A stretch of DNA of 64,000 bases from Microbacterium sp. AB (GTDB lineage: Bacteria > Actinomycetota > Actinomycetes > Actinomycetales > Microbacteriaceae). The DNA lies in the NCBI RefSeq assembly GCF_032878875.1, contig NZ_CP118157.1, positions 2,604,001-2,668,000 of the forward strand, read 5' to 3'. The notes beneath the pieces are model-generated. The model was not told the origin of the DNA, ran no database searches, and was given only the letters and a program-made list of their open reading frames with translations. Position 1 is the stretch's first letter; every line of letters starts with the position of its first letter. Positions 44,574 through 53,082 of this stretch are shown one piece after another. The translations under genes and the position numbers were made by a program.

Positions 44574-45893
44574 ATGACGCACCAAGCTCTGACCCGAGGG
44601 CGGGTGAGGATCGGCGCGCTCGCCGTGCTCGCCGCCCTCGTCGCCGCCTTCCTGCTCGCCCTGCTGTCGCCCACGGCGGCGCAGGCCGCGGAGGGCGATC
44701 CGTACACGATCAGCGGAAACGTCCAGCTCGACGGGGAGCCCCTCCCCGGGGTCGCCCTGACGATCGACGGCCCCGGCGGCGCGCAGGAGGTGGAGACGGA
44801 TGCCGAGGGCCGCTGGCAGGTGAAGGTCCCCGAGCGCGACGACTACACGGTCGTGCTCGACGAGAACACGCTGCCCGAGGGCATCGCGGTCGTGGACGAG
44901 GAGGACGACACGCCGAACGAGAAGGACGTCACGGTCGGCGCCGGCGGCCGCGTCGCCGTGAACTTCTTCATCGGGGAGGGCGAGCGCAACGTCACGAGCT
45001 TCTTCGACCAGATCGTGCAGCGCGTCGTCCAGGGTATCAACTTCGGCCTCATGCTCGGGCTCGCCGCCGTCGGGGTCTCGCTCGTGTACGGGACGACGCG
45101 CCTGTCGAACTTCGCGCACGCCGAGATGGTGTCCTTCGGCGCGATCGTCGCCCTCGTGCTCATCGGGCCCGCCAGCCTCGCGCTCCCCGTGTGGATCGGC
45201 ATCCCGCTCGCGGTCGTCCTCAGCGGCGTGCTGGGCTTCGTGCTCGACGCCATCATCTGGCGACCGCTGCGTCGGCGCGGCGTCGGCACCGTGCAGCTGA
45301 TGATCCTGTCGATCGGGCTCTCGCTCGCGCTGCGCTACGTCTTCCAGTTCTTCATCGGAGGCGGCACCGAGCAGCTGCCGGCGATGGCTCCCACCGCGCG
45401 GATACCGCTGTTCGGCGCGGTGGGCCTGAGCGTCACCGAGATGGTCTCCATGAGCATCGCGGTCGTCGTGATCGTCGCCTTCGCGCTCTGGCTCACCTAC
45501 AGCCGGCTCGGCAAGGCGACGCGCGCGATCTCCGACAACCCGTCGCTCGCCGCGGCGTCGGGGATCGACGTGGACCACGTCGTGCGCGTCGTGTGGATCG
45601 TCTCCGGCGCGCTCGCCGGCCTCGCCGGCGTCCTCTACGCCTACTACCGTCCGGGCATCCGCTGGGACATGGGAGCGCAGGTGCTCCTCCTCGTCTTCGC
45701 GGCCGTGACGCTCGGCGGTCTCGGCACGGCGTACGGCGCGCTCGTCGGCTCGCTCATCATCGGGGTGCTCGTGGAGGCCTCGAGCCTCTGGATCCCCGCC
45801 GACCTGCGCTTCGTCGGCGCCCTCGTCGTGCTCATCCTCATCCTTCTCATCCGGCCGCAGGGCATCCTCGGCCGACGCGAGAGAATCGGCTAG
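44574..45893 (+). CDS. livH: Branched-chain amino-acid ABC permease LivH with N-terminal extracellular domain
   Basis: A 439-residue protein. A signal-like hydrophobic start (ALAVLAALVAAFLLALLSP, likely cut after AQA) leads to a carboxypeptidase-regulatory-like/Ig-type domain at about 40-125 (NVQLDGEPLPGVALTIDGPG, ETDAEGRWQVKVPE). A normal LivH permease follows (GLAAVGVSLVYGTTRLSNFAHAE, GRRERIG at the end). The first 140 residues are absent from ordinary LivH. It is first of livHMGF, with GGAGG before the ATG and a possible -10 box TAGGGT at 44503-44508. Confidence 0.9.
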   Translation: MTHQALTRGRVRIGALAVLAALVAAFLLALLSPTAAQAAEGDPYTISGNVQLDGEPLPGVALTIDGPGGAQEVETDAEGRWQVKVPERDDYTVVLDENTLPEGIAVVDEEDDTPNEKDVTVGAGGRVAVNFFIGEGERNVTSFFDQIVQRVVQGINFGLMLGLAAVGVSLVYGTTRLSNFAHAEMVSFGAIVALVLIGPASLALPVWIGIPLAVVLSGVLGFVLDAIIWRPLRRRGVGTVQLMILSIGLSLALRYVFQFFIGGGTEQLPAMAPTARIPLFGAVGLSVTEMVSMSIAVVVIVAFALWLTYSRLGKATRAISDNPSLAAASGIDVDHVVRVVWIVSGALAGLAGVLYAYYRPGIRWDMGAQVLLLVFAAVTLGGLGTAYGALVGSLIIGVLVEASSLWIPADLRFVGALVVLILILLIRPQGILGRRERIG

Positions 45894-45902
45894 GTACCGC
45901 TC

Positions 45903-46883
45903 ATGAACTGGTCACAGATCTTCGACAACACGCTGTCCTCGATCCTCAGCCCGGCGACGCTCGGATACGCCCTCGCGGCGCTCGGCCTGGCCGTGCACTT
46001 CGGCTACGCGGGTCTCATCAACATGGGCATCGCGGGGTTCATGGCGCTGGGCGCATACGGATACGCGATCTCGGTCCTCACGTTCGGCCTGCCCTGGTGG
46101 CTCGCCGCGCTCATCGGCCTCGCCGCCGCGGCGGTGTTCGCGCTCGTCCTCGGCGTGCCCACCCTGCGCCTGCGCGGCGACTACCTCGCGATCGCCACGA
46201 TCGCGGCGGCCGAGGTCGTGCGCCTGCTGTTCCTCACGACCGCGTTCGAGGACGTCACGGGCTCCGCCGACGGCCTGAGCGGCTACCACGGCAGCTTCCG
46301 CGAGTCGAACCCGATCCCCGCGGGCACCTACGGCTTCGGACCGTGGACGTACAACGAGACCGGCTGGTGGGTGCGCATCATGGGGCTCCTCACCCTCGGC
46401 TTCGCCGCGCTCGTCGTGTGGATGCTCACCCGCAGCCCGTGGGGCCGCGTCATGAAGGGCATCCGCGAGGACGAGGAGGCGATCCGCGCCCTGGGCAAGA
46501 ACGTCTTCTCGTACAAGATGCAGTCGCTCGTCCTGGGCGGCGTGCTCGCGGCGGCCGGCGGCATCGTCTACGCGCTGCCGTCGGCGGTCAACCCCGGCGT
46601 GTACGTGACGTCGCTGACGTTCTTCGTCTGGACGGCGCTCCTGCTCGGCGGCGCGGCCACGGTGTTCGGGCCGCTGCTCGGCTCGCTCATCTTCTGGGTC
46701 ATCCAGACGTTCCTCTCGAACGTGCTCCCCGCCCTCGTGGACGCGGGGCTGCTGCCCTTCATGTCGAGCGTCCAGGCGGGGACGCTGCGCTTCATCCTCG
46801 TCGGCGTCGCGCTCATGCTGCTCGTCGTCTTCATGCCGCAGGGCATCCTGGGCAACAAGAAGGAGCTGACCTTTGTCCGATAG
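45903..46883 (+). CDS. livM: Branched-chain amino-acid ABC permease LivM
   Basis: A 326-residue LivM-type permease with about 9-10 helices. LAVHFGYAGLINMGIAGFMALGAY and LRLRGDYLAIATIAAAEVVRLL are family signatures, and SPWGRVMKGIREDEEAIRALGKN is the EAA-like cytoplasmic loop that contacts the ATPase. It starts 9 bp after livH and ends inside the start of livG (11-bp overlap). Confidence 0.94.
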   Translation: MNWSQIFDNTLSSILSPATLGYALAALGLAVHFGYAGLINMGIAGFMALGAYGYAISVLTFGLPWWLAALIGLAAAAVFALVLGVPTLRLRGDYLAIATIAAAEVVRLLFLTTAFEDVTGSADGLSGYHGSFRESNPIPAGTYGFGPWTYNETGWWVRIMGLLTLGFAALVVWMLTRSPWGRVMKGIREDEEAIRALGKNVFSYKMQSLVLGGVLAAAGGIVYALPSAVNPGVYVTSLTFFVWTALLLGGAATVFGPLLGSLIFWVIQTFLSNVLPALVDAGLLPFMSSVQAGTLRFILVGVALMLLVVFMPQGILGNKKELTFVR

Positions 46884-47868
46884 CACTCCGACCCCCACGT
46901 CGCCCGTCGCCCGCCCCAAGACCACGGGGCTCCATGTCGGCGAGGCCGTTCCCGGCTGCAGCAAGGCCGATCCGATCATCGTCGCCGACGGCATCACGCG
47001 GACGTTCGGCGGGATCACGGCGGTCGACGTCGAGCACCTCGAGATCCCGCGCGGCGCGATCACGGCCCTCATCGGCCCGAACGGCGCCGGCAAGACGACG
47101 CTGTTCAACCTGCTGACGGGCTTCGACCGGCCGGCCACCGGCACGTGGTCGTTCGACGGGCGATCGCTGTCGAACACGCCGGCCCACAAGGTGGCGCGGA
47201 TGGGCCTCGTCCGCACCTTCCAGCTCACCAAGGCGCTGGGCCTGCTGACCGTCATGGACAACATGAAGCTCGGGCAGCAGGGCCAGGTCGGCGAGCGCTT
47301 CTGGACGAGCCTCATCCCCGCCCTCTGGCGCTCGCAGGACACCGCGATCGAGGGCCGCGCCCTCGATCTGCTGAGGAAGTTCAAGCTCGACGCGAAGAAG
47401 GACGACTTCGCCGCGTCGCTCTCGGGCGGTCAGCGGAAGCTCCTCGAGATGGCCCGCGCGCTCATGACCGAGCCGACCCTCGTCATGCTCGACGAGCCGA
47501 TGGCCGGCGTGAACCCGGCGCTCACGCAGTCGCTGCTCGACCACATCCTCGATCTGAAGGACCTGGGGATGACCGTGCTGTTCGTCGAGCACGACATGCA
47601 CATGGTGCGCCACATCGCCGACTGGGTCGTCGTGATGGCGGAGGGACGGGTCGTGGCGGAGGGGCCGCCGGACGACGTCATGAGGAACCCCGCCGTCGTC
47701 GACGCGTACCTGGGCGCGCACCAGGAGCTCGATCTCGGCGTCGTGACGGGGCGCATCCCCGTCCTCGCCGCCGACCCGACGACGGACGCGTCGGCGTCCG
47801 CCGCGGCGACGCCCGAGGCGATCGCCGCCGCGGGACTGGCCGAGGCCGATGAGGAGGACCCGAAGTGA
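46873..47868 (+). CDS. livG: Branched-chain amino-acid ABC ATPase LivG
   Basis: A 331-residue ATPase. Walker A is GPNGAGKTT, the signature LSGGQRKLLEMARAL, Walker B LVMLDEPMAGVNP and the switch FVEHDMHMV. The start is a TTG inside the last codons of livM, with AAGGAG 9 nt upstream. It carries an unusual about 30-residue N-terminal extension and an Ala-rich C-terminal tail (about 40 residues) compared with typical 255-residue LivG. Confidence 0.93.
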   Translation: MSDSTPTPTSPVARPKTTGLHVGEAVPGCSKADPIIVADGITRTFGGITAVDVEHLEIPRGAITALIGPNGAGKTTLFNLLTGFDRPATGTWSFDGRSLSNTPAHKVARMGLVRTFQLTKALGLLTVMDNMKLGQQGQVGERFWTSLIPALWRSQDTAIEGRALDLLRKFKLDAKKDDFAASLSGGQRKLLEMARALMTEPTLVMLDEPMAGVNPALTQSLLDHILDLKDLGMTVLFVEHDMHMVRHIADWVVVMAEGRVVAEGPPDDVMRNPAVVDAYLGAHQELDLGVVTGRIPVLAADPTTDASASAAATPEAIAAAGLAEADEEDPK

Positions 47869-48605
47869 CCACGGAAGCGAACCCCGCCGACCTCGTCGTC
47901 TCCGTCGAGGACGTGCACGCCGGCTACCTGCCGGGCGTGAACATCCTCAACGGATGCTCGCTGCAGGCGTACCAGGGCGAGCTCATCGGCATCATCGGCC
48001 CCAACGGCGCCGGGAAGTCCACCCTCCTGAAGGCGATCTTCGGCCAGGTGAACGTGCGCGACGGCGCGATCCGCCTCGGGGGCGACGAGATCACGAACCT
48101 CCGGGCGAACAGGCTCGTCGCCCGCGGCGTCGGGTTCATCCCGCAGACGAACAACGTGTTCCCCTCGCTCACGATCGCGGAGAACCTGCAGATGGGGGCC
48201 TATCAGAAGCCGAAGCTCTACGCCGAGCGCGTCGACTTCGTGACGTCGATCTTCCCCGATCTCGCGAAGCGCCTGGGCCAGCGGGCCGGCGGCCTCTCGG
48301 GCGGCGAGCGGCAGATGGTCGCCATGGGCCGGGCGCTCATGATGGACCCGAAGGTGCTGCTCCTCGACGAGCCCTCCGCCGGCCTCTCCCCCGTCCGCCA
48401 GGACGAGGCGTTCATCCGGGTCTCGGAGATCAACAGGGCCGGCGTGACGTGCATCATGGTCGAGCAGAACGCACGGCGCTGCCTCCAGATCTGCGACCGC
48501 GGCTACGTGCTCGACCAGGGGCGCGACGCCTACACGGGAACGGGGCGCGAGCTGCTGAGCGACCCCAAGGTGACGCAGCTCTACCTCGGCACGCTCGGCG
48601 TCTGA
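47865..48605 (+). CDS. livF: Branched-chain amino-acid ABC ATPase LivF
   Basis: A 246-residue ATPase with GPNGAGKSTLLKAI (Walker A), FIPQTNNVFPSLTIAENL (Q-loop), LSGGERQMVAMGRALM and LLLDEPSAGLSP. The GTG start overlaps the livG stop (GTGA). It is the last gene of the plus-strand liv operon; the binding protein is coded 2.9 kb away on the other strand, beyond the mnt genes. Confidence 0.95.
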   Translation: MTTEANPADLVVSVEDVHAGYLPGVNILNGCSLQAYQGELIGIIGPNGAGKSTLLKAIFGQVNVRDGAIRLGGDEITNLRANRLVARGVGFIPQTNNVFPSLTIAENLQMGAYQKPKLYAERVDFVTSIFPDLAKRLGQRAGGLSGGERQMVAMGRALMMDPKVLLLDEPSAGLSPVRQDEAFIRVSEINRAGVTCIMVEQNARRCLQICDRGYVLDQGRDAYTGTGRELLSDPKVTQLYLGTLGV

Positions 48606-48747
48606 CGACGGGAGCCCGACCGGCTCGGGGCCGGGACGTGCGGCCGGTCCGCGGGCCGCTGGGGCGCGAGCGCCCTCGCGAGGCTCACCCGCCGCACCGG
48701 TCCCGCCCGTCCGCGGACCGCCGACGGCGCCGCGCCGCGGGACCCCC

Positions 48748-49599
48748 TCAGGCGCGTCGTCGCACGAGACGCCGCCCGACGACGCCCTGGCGGGGGCTGA
48801 AGAGGTACACGAGGGCGAACACCGCGCCCTGGACGAGGACGACGAGCGCCCCCGACGCCGCGTCGAGCCAGTAGCTCAGGTAGATGCCGAGGATCGACGA
48901 CGACGCGGACAGGATCGGGGCGATGACGAGCATGCGCCCGAAGCGGTCGGTGAGCAGGTGCGCCGTCGCGCCGGGGATGATGAGCATCGCCACGACGAGG
49001 ATGACGCCCACGACCTGCAGGGCCACGACGGCGGTGAGCGCGAGCACCCCGAGCAGGATCGCCCCGAGCAGCCGCGGCGAGAGCCCGATCGCGAAGGCGT
49101 GCGTCGGGTCGAACGCGTAGAGCGTGAGGTCCCGGCGCTTGATCAGCAGCACGGCGAAGGCGACGGCCGCGAGCACGCCGATCTGGAGGAGGTCCCCGTC
49201 CGAGACGCCCAGGATGTTGCCGAAGATGATGTGGTTGAGGTCGGTCTGGCTCGGGGTCACCGAGATGAGCGCGAGCCCGAGCGCGAAGAGCGTCGTGAAC
49301 ACGATGCCGATCGCCGCGTCCTCCTTCACGCGGCTCGTGTCGCGGAGCACGCCGATCAGGGTCACGGCGAGGAGGCCGAAGACGAGCGCGCCCAGGGCGA
49401 ACGGCGCCCCGACGATGTACGCGATGACCACCCCGGGGAGCACGGCGTGCGAGACGGCGTCGCCCATGAGCGACCATCCGACGAGGACGAGCCAGCACGA
49501 CAGCAGGGCGCACACGATCGCGGCGACGACGGTCGCGGCGAGCGCCCGGACCATGAAGTCGTACTGCAGGGGCTCGAGGAGCAGATCGAGGGGGTTCAT
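48748..49599 (-). CDS. mntC: Manganese/zinc-type ABC permease
   Basis: A 283-residue ABC-3 family permease with about 8 helices. LVLVGWSLMGDAVSHAVLPGVV is the conserved cytoplasmic coupling region, and HIIFGNILGVSDGDLLQIG and ALQVVGVILVVAMLIIPGATA match metal permeases. It imports Mn2+ (or Zn2+) with the ATPase and binding protein coded just upstream; its ATG overlaps the ATPase stop (ATGA). The subunit letter follows operon order and is arbitrary. Confidence 0.9.
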   Translation of the reverse strand: MNPLDLLLEPLQYDFMVRALAATVVAAIVCALLSCWLVLVGWSLMGDAVSHAVLPGVVIAYIVGAPFALGALVFGLLAVTLIGVLRDTSRVKEDAAIGIVFTTLFALGLALISVTPSQTDLNHIIFGNILGVSDGDLLQIGVLAAVAFAVLLIKRRDLTLYAFDPTHAFAIGLSPRLLGAILLGVLALTAVVALQVVGVILVVAMLIIPGATAHLLTDRFGRMLVIAPILSASSSILGIYLSYWLDAASGALVVLVQGAVFALVYLFSPRQGVVGRRLVRRRA

Positions 49600-50345
49600 G
49601 CGGCGTCCGCTCCGAGTCCGAAGGCGCGGGCGAGATTCTCCGGGCGCAGCGCCTCGTGCACCCCGCCGTGGAAGAGCGGGCGACGCAGCAGCAGGACGGC
49701 CTCGTCGGCGAGATCGGGGACGGCGTGCAGGTCATGGGTGGAGACGAGGACGGTGCAGCCCTCGGCCGCGAGCTCGCGCAGCAGGCCCACGATGGTGGCC
49801 TCCGATCGCTTGTCGACGCCCGCGAAGGGCTCGTCGAGGAGGAGGACGCGCGCCCGCTCCGCTCGCTCCTGCGCGAGCTGGGCGATGCCGCGCGCGACGA
49901 AGGCGCGCTTGCGCTGCCCGCCCGAGAGCTGCCCGATCTGACGGTCGGCGAGCGCGGTCAGGTCGACCCGTGCGAGCGCCTCGTCGACGGCGACGCGGTC
50001 CTCCGGCCGGGCGCGCCGGGTGACCCCCTGCCGGCCGTACCGGCCCATCATCACGACGTCGCGCACGGAGACGGGGAACGTCCAGTCGACGTCCTCGCTC
50101 TGCGGCACGTATCCGACGATCCCCCTCCGCCGTGCCCGGAGCGGGGCCGCGCCGTCCACGCGCACCTCGCCGGCATCGGGCCGGATCAGCCCGAGGACGG
50201 TCTTGAAGAGCGTCGACTTGCCGGAGCCGTTCATGCCGATGAGCGCCGTCACGCGCCCGGCTGGCACGGAGAGCGTCGCCCGGTCGAGCGCGACGACGTC
50301 GCGATAGCGGACGGTGACGTCGTCGACCTCGATCGCCGCGCTCAC
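49596..50345 (-). CDS. mntB: Manganese/zinc-type ABC ATPase
   Basis: A 249-residue ATPase: Walker A GMNGSGKSTLFKTV, Q-loop YVPQSEDVDWTFPVSVRDVV (the DWxFP stretch is typical of Mn/Fe/Zn ABC ATPases), signature LSGGQRKRAFVARGI, Walker B LLLDEPFAGVDK and H-loop STHDLHAV. The GTG start overlaps the binding-protein stop (GTGA). It is the middle gene of a three-gene overlapping operon. Confidence 0.92.
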   Translation of the reverse strand: MSAAIEVDDVTVRYRDVVALDRATLSVPAGRVTALIGMNGSGKSTLFKTVLGLIRPDAGEVRVDGAAPLRARRRGIVGYVPQSEDVDWTFPVSVRDVVMMGRYGRQGVTRRARPEDRVAVDEALARVDLTALADRQIGQLSGGQRKRAFVARGIAQLAQERAERARVLLLDEPFAGVDKRSEATIVGLLRELAAEGCTVLVSTHDLHAVPDLADEAVLLLRRPLFHGGVHEALRPENLARAFGLGADAA

Positions 50346-51259
50346 GACCCGCTCCCCGTCAGCCCCGCGACGATCGTCTCGGCGTCGTGGCGGATGAGGT
50401 CGAGATACGTCGGCACCGGCCCGTCCTCCTCCGAGAGCGAGTCGACGTAGAGCGTCCCGCCGAAGACCGCGTCGGTGGCGTCGACGACCTGCTGGATGGG
50501 CCTGTCCGACACGGTCGACTCGCAGAAGACCGCGGGCACGCCGTCGTCTTCGACGAACTCGATCGCCGCGGCGATCTGCTGCGGCGTCGCCTGCTGCTCG
50601 GCGTTGACCGGCCAGATGTACGCCTCGGTGAGCCCCGCGTCGCGGGCGAGGTACGAGAAGGCGCCCTCGCACGTGACGAGCGCCCGCTCGTTCTCGGGGA
50701 GCCCGGCGAGCCTGTCGACGAGGTCGTCCTGCACCGTCTGGAGCTCTTCCCTGTACGCGTCCGCGTTCGCGAGGAACTCCGCCGCGTGCTCGGGCGCGAG
50801 CTCGCCGAACGCCTCGGCCATGTTGTCGGCGTACGTCTGCACGTTCAGCGGGCTCATCCAGGCGTGCGGGTTGGGGCGGCCGGCATACGCGTCCGCCGCG
50901 ATGCCGATCGGCTCGACGCCCTCGGAGACGACGACGTGGGGCACGTCGACCGTCTCGACGAACTGCGCGAACCACGCCTCGAGGCCCAGGCCGTTGTCGA
51001 GGACGAGGTCGGCGTCGGCGGCGCGGCGGATGTCGCCGGGCGTCGGCTCGTACCCGTGGATCTCGGCGCCGGGCTTGGTGATGGACTCCACCCGGAGGCG
51101 GTCGCCCGCGACGTTCCGGGCGATGTCGGCGAGCACCGTGAAGGTCGTGAGGACGACCGGTCGGTCGTCCTGCCCCGAGGCGCCGCCGGCCGCGCAGCCC
51201 GAGGCCGCCGCCGCGAGGAGGACGAGGCTCCCGAAGGAGCGGAAGAGATTTTTCGGCAC
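50342..51259 (-). CDS. mntA: Manganese-type ABC substrate-binding lipoprotein
   Basis: A 305-residue cluster-9 (ZnuA/PsaA) binding protein with a lipobox ending at C22. Metal ligands line up as H68 (EIHGYEP), H132 (PHAWMSP), E198 (CEGAFSY) and D273 (VDSLSE). The glutamate ligand, the AYIWPVN stretch and the lack of a His-rich loop follow PsaA/MntC (Mn) rather than ZnuA (Zn). The start is GTG 51257-51259, inside one of two palindromic operators, with TAGGTT six nt upstream, so a leaderless mRNA. Confidence 0.9.
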   Translation of the reverse strand: MPKNLFRSFGSLVLLAAAASGCAAGGASGQDDRPVVLTTFTVLADIARNVAGDRLRVESITKPGAEIHGYEPTPGDIRRAADADLVLDNGLGLEAWFAQFVETVDVPHVVVSEGVEPIGIAADAYAGRPNPHAWMSPLNVQTYADNMAEAFGELAPEHAAEFLANADAYREELQTVQDDLVDRLAGLPENERALVTCEGAFSYLARDAGLTEAYIWPVNAEQQATPQQIAAAIEFVEDDGVPAVFCESTVSDRPIQQVVDATDAVFGGTLYVDSLSEEDGPVPTYLDLIRHDAETIVAGLTGSGS

Positions 51260-51294
51260 ACCGAAAACCTACGTTTTCGGCGCACCGAAAACAA
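51250..51294 (-). promoter_or_regulatory. mnt promoter with two 18-bp palindromic operators
   Basis: Two copies of TTTTCGG-N4-CCGAAAA lie at 51250-51267 and 51274-51291, 24 bp centre to centre. On the minus strand TTGTTT (51289-51294), a 17-bp spacer and TAGGTT (51266-51271) make the promoter. One palindrome fills the -35/-10 spacer and the other covers the start site and GTG. This fits repression by a DtxR/MntR-type metalloregulator; it does not look like a Zur box. Confidence 0.8.
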
Positions 51295-51357
51295 GCCGAT
51301 CGCCCCGTGTCTCCCTGCGCCTGCGTGCATCCCGGCCGTCGTGCGTCCGGGCCGCCC

Positions 51358-51420
51358 CGTTCGAATGCCGAAGTCGTCCCGCCTCGCAGGCGGAAGCGGG
51401 ACGGTTTCGTCATTCGAACG
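51358..51420. repeat. Long imperfect inverted repeat between mntA and livK
   Basis: Two 25-bp arms (51358-51382 and 51396-51420) with 3 mismatches and a 13-nt loop; the outer part is CGTTCGAATG/CATTCGAACG and the inner part CGTCCCGC/GCGGGACG. It lies in the 254-bp gap upstream of mntA and beyond the livK terminator. The overall design resembles the palindromic element at 13913 and 60348, but the sequence is unrelated. Confidence 0.75.
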
Positions 51421-51466
51421 CGGAGGGGACGGGGACGGCGGGGCGGCGGAGTGCGCCCGGACGCGG

Positions 51467-51504
51467 GGAAGGCCCCGGGTCCGCGACGGGATCCGGGGCC
51501 TTCC
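51467..51504 (-). terminator. Hairpin terminator of livK
   Basis: GGAAGGCCCCGG and CCGGGGCCTTCC form a perfect 12-bp stem with a 14-nt loop starting 10 bp after the livK stop on the minus strand. Confidence 0.8.
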
Positions 51505-51513
51505 GGGAGAGGA

Positions 51514-52797
51514 TCAGCCCTCGTACGGCACGTAGGTGTTGTCGTCCTGGTACTCGTAGATGTTGATCATGCCCTCGGTCGGGTCTCCGACGTCGTCGAA
51601 CGTGACGGGGCTCGAGACGCCGTCGTAGTCCGCCGTGCCGCCGTCGAGGATGATGTCGGCGCAGGCGGCGAAGGTCTCGCACTTCTCGCCGTCTCCGGTG
51701 CCGCCCGACACCTCCTGCAGCTTGGCCGCGATGTCGGCCGGATCGGTCGACCCCGACGCGAGCGACGCGAGGGCGATGAGGTTCACCGCGTCGAAGGCCT
51801 CGGGGGCGTAGGTGTAGTCGCTCAGCGCATCGGCTCCGCTCTCCTCCACGTACGCGTCGAGCCCCTCGACGAACTCCTGCACCTGGTCCGGCGTCGGACC
51901 GGGGTAGGTGCCCTTGGCGCCCGTGAGCGTCCCCGGGTCGAAGTCGGCCTCGTACGACGCCATGTTGCCGTCGACGAAGAACAGGTCCTCCGCGGGGAAG
52001 CCCTGCGACACGAGGTTCGGCACGATGACCTTGGCCTCGTCGAACGTGATCAGCGAGATCGCGTCGGGGTCGGCCGCGAGCACCTCGGAGATCTGCGAGT
52101 CGAACGTCGTGTCGCCCGGGTTGAACGTCGCGCTCGCGACGACCTCGCCGCCGGCGTTCTCGAACGCCTCCGTGATGTAGCTCGCGAGGCCCGTGCCGTA
52201 GGCGTCGTTGAGCACGATGAGGCCGAGCGTCTGGTACCCCTGCTCGGCGACGAAGTTGCCGTGCACGTCGCCCTGCAGCACGTCGGACGGCGCGGTGCGG
52301 AAGTACAGGCCGTTGTCGTCGTACGTCGTGAAGGCGTCGGAGGTGTTCGCCGGGGAGATCTGGACGACCCCGGCGCCGACGACCTGGTCGATGAACTGGA
52401 GCGAGACGCCCGAGGACGCGGCCCCGACGATGGCCGACACGTTCTCGCTGAGGAGACGCGGGATCTCGGTCTCGTACGCCTTGTTGTCGAGGTCGCCGGA
52501 GTCGCCGTGGACGACGTCGAGCTCGAGGCCCGATGTCTCCGTGTACTCGTTGATGAGCGACTGCGCGTAGTTGACGCCCTCGATCTCGGGCGGGCCGAGG
52601 AACGCGAGCGAGCCGGTCACGGGCAGGGCCGTCCCGATCTTCAGCGCGAGGTCTCCCCCGACCTCCGCCGAGGTGGAGTCGTCCGGCTCTTCCGACTCCG
52701 CCGTGTCGGTGCCGCCCGATGCGCAGCCCGCCAGCACGAGCGCCGTCGCTCCTGCCAACGCGACGGCGCCGAGCAGCGCCTTCCTGGATCGAACCAT
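51514..52797 (-). CDS. livK: Branched-chain amino-acid-type ABC substrate-binding lipoprotein
   Basis: A 427-residue periplasmic-binding-fold type I protein. The lipobox VLAGC gives a lipid anchor, followed by an acidic Ser/Thr linker. The body has KIGTALPVTGSLAFLGPPEIEGV, SAIVGAASSGVS, QISPANTSDAFT and LIVLNDAYGTGLASYI, matching Leu/Ile/Val or amide-binding proteins. It surely serves livHMGF, which lacks its own binding protein, although it is on the opposite strand across the mnt operon. The ATG has AAAGGACG upstream; a possible -10 TAGCGT is at 52863-52868. Confidence 0.9.
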   Translation of the reverse strand: MVRSRKALLGAVALAGATALVLAGCASGGTDTAESEEPDDSTSAEVGGDLALKIGTALPVTGSLAFLGPPEIEGVNYAQSLINEYTETSGLELDVVHGDSGDLDNKAYETEIPRLLSENVSAIVGAASSGVSLQFIDQVVGAGVVQISPANTSDAFTTYDDNGLYFRTAPSDVLQGDVHGNFVAEQGYQTLGLIVLNDAYGTGLASYITEAFENAGGEVVASATFNPGDTTFDSQISEVLAADPDAISLITFDEAKVIVPNLVSQGFPAEDLFFVDGNMASYEADFDPGTLTGAKGTYPGPTPDQVQEFVEGLDAYVEESGADALSDYTYAPEAFDAVNLIALASLASGSTDPADIAAKLQEVSGGTGDGEKCETFAACADIILDGGTADYDGVSSPVTFDDVGDPTEGMINIYEYQDDNTYVPYEG

Positions 52798-53082
52798 GTG
52801 GTCCCGTCCTTTCTCAGTGATCCGGGGATCGTTGTGGTAGCGGTGGAGACCGCGATGCGGGCACGCTACCGATGCATTGCTACGAGGGTGTTTCCGTTTG
52901 CGTCCACAGGCGATACCCAGGGTCGCATCGCGATGCAATCGTTATCTGCGGTGTGGCGCGTCTCCGGCGCGGACGGGCAGCACCGCGGGGTCGCAGCACG
53001 GCATCCGCTGCTCCGGCGGAGGAGGAGTCGCGCGCAGACGTCCTCCCCGCACGGGCATCGTCCTCCCGCGAGGAATCGGATG
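52798..53082. other. Intergenic stretch between livK and rarD
   Basis: 285 bp holding the livK ribosome-binding site and probable promoter. Short ORFs here have no recognisable product or ribosome-binding site. I see no terminator for rarD, whose stop is at the far end, and no RNA gene. Confidence 0.6.
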
